Source: Vicinamibacteraceae bacterium (GTDB taxonomy: Bacteria; Acidobacteriota; Vicinamibacteria; Marinacidobacterales; Marinacidobacteraceae). From it: a stretch of 50,580 nucleotides of DNA. Shown piece by piece: positions 45,732 through 50,580 of this stretch. Numbering within the stretch: position 1 is the first letter of the stretch; each line of letters begins with the position of its first letter. Where the stretch lies: positions 1 to 50,580 of the forward strand of contig JAAXGQ010000040.1 of the NCBI GenBank assembly GCA_012271265.1, read 5' to 3'. The notes under the pieces were generated by a model. That model was not told the DNA's origin. It was given only the letters and a program-made list of their open reading frames with translations, and made no database searches. The position numbers and the translations under genes were made by a program.

Positions 45732-46361
45732 GTGTTCCGCGTGCGCCGGCTCCGGATTCCCAATCTCCCGCCCCTTTCGTTCGAGACCCCGCCGGGCGCC
45801 GCGTTCGCCGTGACGGGACCGTCGGGGTCGGGGAAGACGCGACTGCTCCGGGCGCTGGCAGATCTCGATCCCCACGGGGGAGAGGCTTCCTGGGCCGGTC
45901 GAACGGCCGGGTCGATGCCGGCTGCCGCGTGGCGCCGTCAGGTTGGCCTGCTCCCCGCCGAGCCTCGCTTCTGGGCCCCCACCGTCGCCGCGCACTTCCC
46001 CTCGGACGACCAGACGCTCCCGGAAGAGCTCGCAGGCCTGGGCCTCGCGCCCGAGGTGGCCGAAGCCGACCCCTCCCGACTCTCTACCGGGGAGCGGGCC
46101 CGGATTGCCCTGCTGCGGCTCCTCGCCCGGCAACCGGCCGTGCTGCTGCTCGACGAACCCACGGCGAACCTCGACGTCGGCAGCCGGCTGCTCGTCGTCC
46201 GCCGGCTGGACTGCTATCGGAAAGAGCGGGACGCCGCGCTGCTGTGGGTTTCGCATTCCCCGGACGAGCCAGCCGCGCCGTACGGGCGGCTGCGGCTTCC
46301 CGAAGGAACGTTCGAGGTCTTCGGCCACGCGCCGCCGGCAGCGCCCCGGGTTTCACGATGA
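45732..46361 (+). CDS. FetA/YbbL-like ABC transporter ATP-binding protein
   Basis: The 209-aa product is read from GTG 45732; the open frame extends 201 nt upstream through the tandem repeat but adds only low-complexity sequence. Walker A is GPSGSGKTRLLRAL, the signature is RLSTGERARIALLRLLA and Walker B is AVLLLDEPTANLD, followed by LLWVSHSPDE. The short N-terminus (RVRRLRIPNLPPLSFETPPG) and coupling by ATGA to a FetB-like permease identify the pair. FetAB is linked to iron homeostasis or oxidative-stress resistance in E. coli; the substrate in this organism is unknown. Confidence 0.85.
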   Translation: MFRVRRLRIPNLPPLSFETPPGAAFAVTGPSGSGKTRLLRALADLDPHGGEASWAGRTAGSMPAAAWRRQVGLLPAEPRFWAPTVAAHFPSDDQTLPEELAGLGLAPEVAEADPSRLSTGERARIALLRLLARQPAVLLLDEPTANLDVGSRLLVVRRLDCYRKERDAALLWVSHSPDEPAAPYGRLRLPEGTFEVFGHAPPAAPRVSR

Positions 46362-47149
46362 TCGCTCTCTCGCCGCTCGACCTGGTTCTGGCCGGGGGCG
46401 CCGTGGTGGTCCTGGCGGTCGCCGGGTGGCGCGCGCGTCTCGGAGTATCGCGGCGTCTCCTGTGGCTTGCGTGCCGGGCGTCGGCGCAGTTGCTGCTGCT
46501 GGGCCTCGTGCTGCGGTTCGTGCTCGGCACGACCCGGCCGCTGGTCGTGGGCGGCGTGGCGCTCCTCATGCTGGTCGTCGCCGCCCGGGAAGTGAAGGCG
46601 CGGCAGACGCGGCCGCTCGCCGGGCGCTGGGGTTACCTGGTGGGCGTCCTCGCGATGTTCCTCTCGTCCTTCCTCTGCGCCGCCTTCGCCCTCGCGGTGA
46701 TCCTCGGCCCGGAACCCTGGTGGGCCCCCCGATTCTCCGTACCGCTCCTCGGCATGCTGCTCGGGAACACGATGAACGGGGTTTCGCTCTCCATGGAACG
46801 GCTCACCGAGGCTGTCGTGCGCAGCCGGGAGGTCATCGAGCAGCGCCTCGCCCTCGGGGAGCCGCGGGATGCCGCCGTTTCCGACCTGCTGCGGGAGAGC
46901 GCCCGCGCCGGGCTCATCCCGATCTTCAACTCGATGGCGGCCGCCGGCATCGTGAGCCTGCCGGGCATGATGACCGGCCAGATCCTGGCGGGCGCCCCGG
47001 CCGGGGAGGCCGTTCGCTACCAGATCCTGATCCTGCTCCTGATCGCTGCGGGGACCGGGTTCGGAGTGTTGGGCGCCGTGCGGATTGCGTCGCGGAGGCT
47101 GTTCGACGACCGCCACCGCCTGCGCCTGGACCGGCTCGAGAGCCGCTGA
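46358..47149 (+). CDS. FetB/YbbM-like ABC transporter permease
   Basis: The 263-aa protein starts at ATG overlapping the ATPase stop. It has about seven hydrophobic segments and the FetB (UPF0014) signature: LACRASAQLLLLGLVLRFVL, then VPLLGMLLGNTMNGVSLSME, IEQRLALGEPRDAAVSDLLR and SLPGMMTGQILAGAPAGEAV. Together with the upstream ATPase it makes a two-gene exporter-type transporter. A single -10-like element in front of the next gene suggests that the operon ends here. Confidence 0.88.
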   Translation: MIALSPLDLVLAGGAVVVLAVAGWRARLGVSRRLLWLACRASAQLLLLGLVLRFVLGTTRPLVVGGVALLMLVVAAREVKARQTRPLAGRWGYLVGVLAMFLSSFLCAAFALAVILGPEPWWAPRFSVPLLGMLLGNTMNGVSLSMERLTEAVVRSREVIEQRLALGEPRDAAVSDLLRESARAGLIPIFNSMAAAGIVSLPGMMTGQILAGAPAGEAVRYQILILLLIAAGTGFGVLGAVRIASRRLFDDRHRLRLDRLESR

Positions 47150-47202
47150 TTGGCTGCCCCGCGGGTATGGGATACTCGCCGAATTCGGAGGAAACCCTGC
47201 TC

Positions 47203-48885
47203 ATGAACACCCGGCCCCGCCGATTGCCGCTCCTTCTCTTCCTCGCCTTCGCCCTGGCCTTCGCCGCGGCTGCGTCGGCCGCCGCCCAGAGTGCGTCCGA
47301 GGAGGAAATCCCGTTCCCGGTTCCGGACCGCACGGACGGCGAGGGACCGTGGGACCGGGTGATCCTGCGCGGGCCCATCGTGATCGACGGCACCGGAGCG
47401 CCCCCCTACGGCCCCGTGGACATCGTCGTCGAGGGGAACATCATCCGCTCGATCCGCAGCGTCGGCACCGGGGTTACCCCGATCCATGAGGAGGACCGGC
47501 CGCCAGCGCAGCCGGGAGACCACGAAATCGAACTCGAGGGGCATTACGTCCTGCCCGGGTTCCTCGACATGCACCTCCACCAGCACTACGAGGGAGAGGG
47601 GCAGCGCGTCCCCACCGAGTACATCCACAAGCTCTGGATGGCGCACGGTATCGCCACCGGCGCTGACGTCGGCAACTTCAACACCGCCTGGCTGCTGCAC
47701 CACGCGCGGCGTTCCTGGGACAACGAGATCACGTCGCCCCGGATCGAGACATTCGTGGTCTTCGGACGCGACGGCGAGGAGCCGGTCACGAACCCTGACG
47801 CCGCCCGCCGCTGGGTCCGGTGGGTCAAGGAGCAGGGCGCCGACGGGATCAAGTTCTTCGGCGCCGCGCCGCGCATCTTCCGGGCCGCGCTCGACGAGGC
47901 GGCGAAGGTGGGGCTCCTCTCCACCACCCACCACGCCCAGCTCGACGTGGTCGGAATGAACGCGCTCGACACCGCGCGCGCCGGGCTGACCTCGATGACC
48001 CACTGGTACGGGCTTCCCGAGGCCCTGTTCGCAGACAAGACGATCCAGCATTACCCCGCGGACTACAACTACAACAACGAGTACCACCGCTTCACCGAGG
48101 CGGGCCGGCTGTGGGCGCAGGCCGCGCCGCCGTTCTCCGAGAAGTGGAACGACGTGATGAACGAGATGTTGGAGCTCGACTTCACGATCCACCCGACCTG
48201 GGTGGCCTACATCGCCACCCGTGACCTCATGCGCCAGCAGCGGAACGAGTGGCACTCGGTCTACACCCACCCGAACCTCTGGGAGTTCTACCGCCCGAGC
48301 GCCGTGAACCACGCCTCCTATTTCTTCGACTGGACCACCCAGGTGGAGCTGAACTGGAAGGAGAACTACCGGCTCTGGATGGCGTTCGTGAACGAATTCA
48401 AGAACCGGGGGGGCCGCGTCGTGGTGGGCAGCGATTCCGGCTACACCTTCAATCTCTACGGCTTCGGCTTCGTGCAGGAGATGGAGCTGTTCCAGGAGGC
48501 CGGGTTCCACCCGCTCGAAGTGATCAAGGCCGCCACGCTCGATGGGGCCGAGTACCTCGGGCTCGACGAACAGCTCGGGAGCATCGAGGAGGAGAAGATC
48601 GCGGACTTCGTGATCCTCGAGGAGAACCCGCTCCACAACCTGAAGGTGCTCTACGGCACCGGCACGGTGCGGCTGAACCACGCGACCGCCCGGACCGAGC
48701 GGATCGGCTCCATCAAGTACCTCATGAAGGACGGCATCCTCTACGACACCCGGAAGTTGCTTTCCGATGTCCGTGAGACGGTGCGGGCCGCCCGCGCCGA
48801 GCAGGGGCTGCCTCCGCCGCCGATGCCGCTGTTCCTGGAGGACGACCCCGACCACGACTACCCCAAGCCCAGCCGTCCGCGTTAG
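47203..48885 (+). CDS. Exported amidohydrolase
   Basis: The 560-aa product is read from ATG 47203 (an ATG at 47167 in the same frame would add 12 residues); GGAGG lies 12 nt upstream. A signal peptide is clear (RRLPLLLFLAFALAFAAAAS, cleavage near AAAQ). The metal-dependent amidohydrolase core shows DGTGAPPYGPVDIVVEGN, LPGFLDMHLHQHYEG (first HxH), KFFG (possible carbamylated lysine), STTHHAQ, THWYG and VVGSDSGYTFN (metal-binding Asp). It ends with the family tail DFVILEENPLHNL. It probably acts in the periplasm on a cyclic amide, dipeptide or similar; the substrate is unknown. Confidence 0.88.
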   Translation: MNTRPRRLPLLLFLAFALAFAAAASAAAQSASEEEIPFPVPDRTDGEGPWDRVILRGPIVIDGTGAPPYGPVDIVVEGNIIRSIRSVGTGVTPIHEEDRPPAQPGDHEIELEGHYVLPGFLDMHLHQHYEGEGQRVPTEYIHKLWMAHGIATGADVGNFNTAWLLHHARRSWDNEITSPRIETFVVFGRDGEEPVTNPDAARRWVRWVKEQGADGIKFFGAAPRIFRAALDEAAKVGLLSTTHHAQLDVVGMNALDTARAGLTSMTHWYGLPEALFADKTIQHYPADYNYNNEYHRFTEAGRLWAQAAPPFSEKWNDVMNEMLELDFTIHPTWVAYIATRDLMRQQRNEWHSVYTHPNLWEFYRPSAVNHASYFFDWTTQVELNWKENYRLWMAFVNEFKNRGGRVVVGSDSGYTFNLYGFGFVQEMELFQEAGFHPLEVIKAATLDGAEYLGLDEQLGSIEEEKIADFVILEENPLHNLKVLYGTGTVRLNHATARTERIGSIKYLMKDGILYDTRKLLSDVRETVRAARAEQGLPPPPMPLFLEDDPDHDYPKPSRPR

Positions 48886-49314
48886 CGATCGCGACCGGCT
48901 CGGACCGCCGGCTGGCGCTGCTGCCAGGCCCCTTCAGCAGGGCGCCGAGCGAGGACGGCCTCCTGCACCGAGAGCACGGGGGCGGTCCTTGCCGCGGTGG
49001 CCCGTGAGGACACCGGCGCTGCATGCGGGCGCGCGCTGACGATAGAGCGCCGGCCGCCCTGGAGCGCCGGCGTCCTCGCCGGCCTGCGGCGCACTATCCG
49101 TCCCTGCGGGGGTGACTGGCGAGGACGCCGGCGCTGCGTGCGTGCGCGGCCTGACGATAGAGCGCCGGCCCTGGAGCGTCGGCGTCCTCGCCGGCCTTTG
49201 GCGCAGCTTCCGTCCCTGCGGGGGTGGCCGGCGAGGACGCCGGCGCTCCATGCAGGGGCGGCCTGACGATAGAGCGCCGGCGCTCCATGCAGGCGCTCCC
49301 GGCCGCCGCCCGCC
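48886..49314. other. 429-nt gap between convergent genes, mostly repeat cluster
   Basis: The exported amidohydrolase (+) and the lipoprotein gene (-) end at its two borders. No gene is supported; apparent frames are translations of the hairpin repeats. The first about 115 nt (48886-49002) have no recognisable feature. The rest is the repeat cluster at 49003-49290. Confidence 0.75.
49003..49290. repeat. Cluster of hairpin repeats and tandemly duplicated inverted pairs
   Basis: Copies: a degenerate plus copy at 49003-49025; a minus copy at 49060-49083; a plus variant at 49115-49138; a minus variant at 49172-49195; a plus copy at 49227-49250; and a half-copy at 49271-49290. The pairs 49060/49115 and 49172/49227 have the same 31-nt spacer, containing CCGTCCCTGCGGGGGTG, and each is preceded by CTGACGATAGAGCGCCGGC. 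So a unit of about 112 nt (49037-49148 region and 49151-49262 region) is duplicated in tandem, with a third truncated start at 49262. Confidence 0.88.
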
Positions 49315-50403
49315 TCAGCCGGCCGGCCGATTGGCGACGATCGCGATTCGGGCGCCATCCGGGCTGACGGCGAGACGGGTGATCCCCTCGAGACCGAGGT
49401 CCGCAAAGTCGCTGATCCCGGTCCAGTCCGAGCCCTCCGACCAGGAGAACAGGCGCGAGCCGTCGCCCATGAGGATCTCGCCCTCAGGGGTCCACGCGTA
49501 GTCCTCGCGGCCCGGCAGCGTCCGGGTGATCCGCACCGTGGTTCCCGCGGCGGGGTCGAGGCGTTCGATCCACCACACCTCGTCCGAAACCTTGCGCACG
49601 AAGGAAATCTCCTCCGTCCCCGGGATCCGGTGGAGCGACCGGCCTGGATGCTCGGCGACGGTCCGGATCTCCCCGCTCAGCGCGTCCCCCACCTGGAGGG
49701 TGGCCGGATCGCCGAGGATGAACATCGCGACGATGCTCCCGTTGGCCCACGCGTGGTACCCCACCGGCTCGGCGGTGGCGAAGATCGGACCGAGGGGTTC
49801 GCCGGAGAGGTCGTAGCGCCACAGGTACTGCTTGCCGCGGAGTTCGTGGATCGCGGAAAAGGCCTCCTGTCCGGGGATCTGGAGCGCCGAGAACTCGCTC
49901 GCCTCCGTATGCGTCAACTGCTCGGCAAGGGTGATGGCGGACTCCGCGCCGGAGGTGACCTCGAGGCGCGTGATCTCGGTCTGGCGCCGTTCCAGCGCGG
50001 TCGTATAGAGGATGGCGGAGCCGTCGAGCAGGAAGCTGGGCTGGTTGTCGTAGCCGTCGCGATCGGTCGCCCGCTCCAGGCCGGAGACCCGGAGCGCCGT
50101 GCCGTCGCGGATCACCGTCGCCAGCCAGATGTCGGTAGCGGGTACCCCAACCGCCGTCGGCACGTAGTCCGCGGGCGCCGGCCCGATCTCGGGAATCGGG
50201 CCGTCGGGGGGCGCGGCGGGGAAGGAGACCGGCGTCTCCGTCACGTCTGTCCCCCGCGTCTCGTCCGTCTCGTCGCGGTCGCCGGCGGCGCAGCCCGCCA
50301 GCGCCAGCGCAGCGAATCCGCCGGGCAGCAGGACCATCACCAGGCGCGCCGCCCAACGCAAGGCCGGCGAGGACGCCGGCGCTCCATGGGGCAGACGCTT
50401 CAT
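49315..50403 (-). CDS. Lipoprotein with beta-propeller-like (TolB/WD40-type) repeats
   Basis: The 362-aa product is read from ATG 50403 (frame open further upstream through repeats). It has a lipoprotein signal with hydrophobic core LVMVLLPGGFAALALAGC (lipid-modified Cys 38). Its n-region contains HGAPASSPA, the in-frame translation of a hairpin repeat. The mature part is a Thr/Asp/Glu-rich linker, then repeated blades of the kind DNQPSFLLDGSAILYTTALE, EISFVRKVSDEVWWIERLDP, DYAWTPEGEILMGDGSRLF and RLAVSPDGARIAIVANRPAG. Such PD40/TolB-like repeats occur in periplasmic scaffolding or sensor proteins. No specific function can be given. Confidence 0.8.
   Translation of the reverse strand: MKRLPHGAPASSPALRWAARLVMVLLPGGFAALALAGCAAGDRDETDETRGTDVTETPVSFPAAPPDGPIPEIGPAPADYVPTAVGVPATDIWLATVIRDGTALRVSGLERATDRDGYDNQPSFLLDGSAILYTTALERRQTEITRLEVTSGAESAITLAEQLTHTEASEFSALQIPGQEAFSAIHELRGKQYLWRYDLSGEPLGPIFATAEPVGYHAWANGSIVAMFILGDPATLQVGDALSGEIRTVAEHPGRSLHRIPGTEEISFVRKVSDEVWWIERLDPAAGTTVRITRTLPGREDYAWTPEGEILMGDGSRLFSWSEGSDWTGISDFADLGLEGITRLAVSPDGARIAIVANRPAG
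50363..50386 (+). repeat. Hairpin repeat within the signal-peptide region of the lipoprotein gene
   Basis: A complete copy of the 24-bp repeat, in plus orientation, lies inside the minus-strand gene. Read on the coding strand it contributes GAPASSPA between MKRLPH and LRWAAR, keeping the frame. Confidence 0.92.
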
Positions 50404-50580
50404 GACCCTGCCGGGACGCGTGGCGGCGCTGTCGGCAGGGGACTGCCCAGGGGACCGAGGGTGAGGCGCAGGCCGGCGAGGACGCCGGCGCTCCATGGGG
50501 CGGGCGCTCCATGGGTCAGGGCGCGCCAGTCCTGGAGCGGTGTCCTCACCGGCCACCCCACCGGGAGCGCCGGTGTCCTC
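50404..50580. other. Upstream region of the lipoprotein gene with further hairpin repeats
   Basis: It holds a complete plus copy at 50472-50495, a degenerate minus copy at 50531-50554, and part of another at 50563-50580 cut by the window end. A plus-type fragment GGGCGCTCCATGG is also repeated at 50501-50513. The promoter of the lipoprotein gene must lie here or beyond the window; none is recognisable. No gene is seen. Confidence 0.75.

Noticed and set aside
49003-49290. Repeat cluster as a CRISPR array
   Set aside because: Copies alternate in orientation, are unequal, and the intervening sequences are themselves repeated; there are no unique spacers and no cas genes.
48997-49501. Short open frames in the 49-kb gap (about 60-170 aa) on both strands
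   Set aside because: They are translations of the hairpin repeats (RRRPRRP, AGEDAGAP, GVLAG types) and differ between copies; not genes.

Overview
High-GC (roughly 70 % by eye), densely packed chromosomal DNA from a Gram-negative bacterium. BamA, Skp/OmpH, LolCE/LolD-type lipoprotein transport, TonB-family proteins and lipobox proteins show an outer membrane. Two small membrane genes at 6407-7026, and the order lysS - lolC - lolD - (clpC) - bamA - ompH - fabZ, are what I associate with Acidobacteriota. That assignment is an inference from memory and was not tested. I see no prophage, insertion-sequence transposase, CRISPR array, integrase or natural-product cluster. Most of the window is core metabolism and housekeeping.

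Layout. 1-60 holds hairpin repeats. 81-4246 (+) has a class III aminotransferase, a family III CoA-transferase, a TonB-domain protein and hpt. 4264-7026 (-) has a purine nucleoside phosphorylase, a NupC-type transporter and two coupled small membrane proteins; with the convergent hpt this makes a purine-salvage block. 7069-23262 (+) is a long run of overlapping genes: thiolase, enoyl-CoA hydratase, ribH, nusB, lysS, lolC/E, lolD, clpC, bamA, ompH, fabZ, a second TonB-family protein and a SPOR/SpoIID protein. 23291-27069 (+) has miaA, an unknown exported protein and recG. 27050-28099 (-) is an unrecognised protein. 28144-30758 (+) has rsmD, coaD and a class I aminotransferase. 30877-35899 (+) has tRNA-Val(GAC), thrS, infC (AUC start), rpmI, rplT, a small coiled-coil protein, zapA and thiL. 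35978-37807 (-) is gatA and gatC. 37832-41204 (+) has a nitroreductase, a lipidated agmatine/peptidylarginine deiminase-family protein and an NhaC-type antiporter. 41512-45261 (-) has an AI-2E/PerM-family protein, ahcY and a DUF368 (PopT-type) protein. 45732-48885 (+) has a FetAB-like ABC transporter and an exported amidohydrolase. 49315-50403 (-) is a lipoprotein.

Translational coupling is pervasive. Stops and starts overlap as ATGA, GTGA, TTGA, TGATG and possibly CTGA, so several true starts are non-ATG and are easy to miss. infC clearly uses AUC. thiL seems to lack any ATG, GTG or TTG start that keeps its N-terminal metal-binding motif.

The most distinctive signal is a family of about 24-bp hairpin repeats, with core GCCGGCGAGGACGCCGGC followed by GCTCCA. 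They occur singly, as inverted pairs resembling REPINs, and as a cluster. They lie between convergent genes and, unusually, in frame inside the signal-peptide coding regions of bamA and of a lipoprotein gene. No RAYT-type transposase is in the window. I found no convincing multi-gene new system; the repeat family and the 349-aa protein at 27050-28099 are the best leads.
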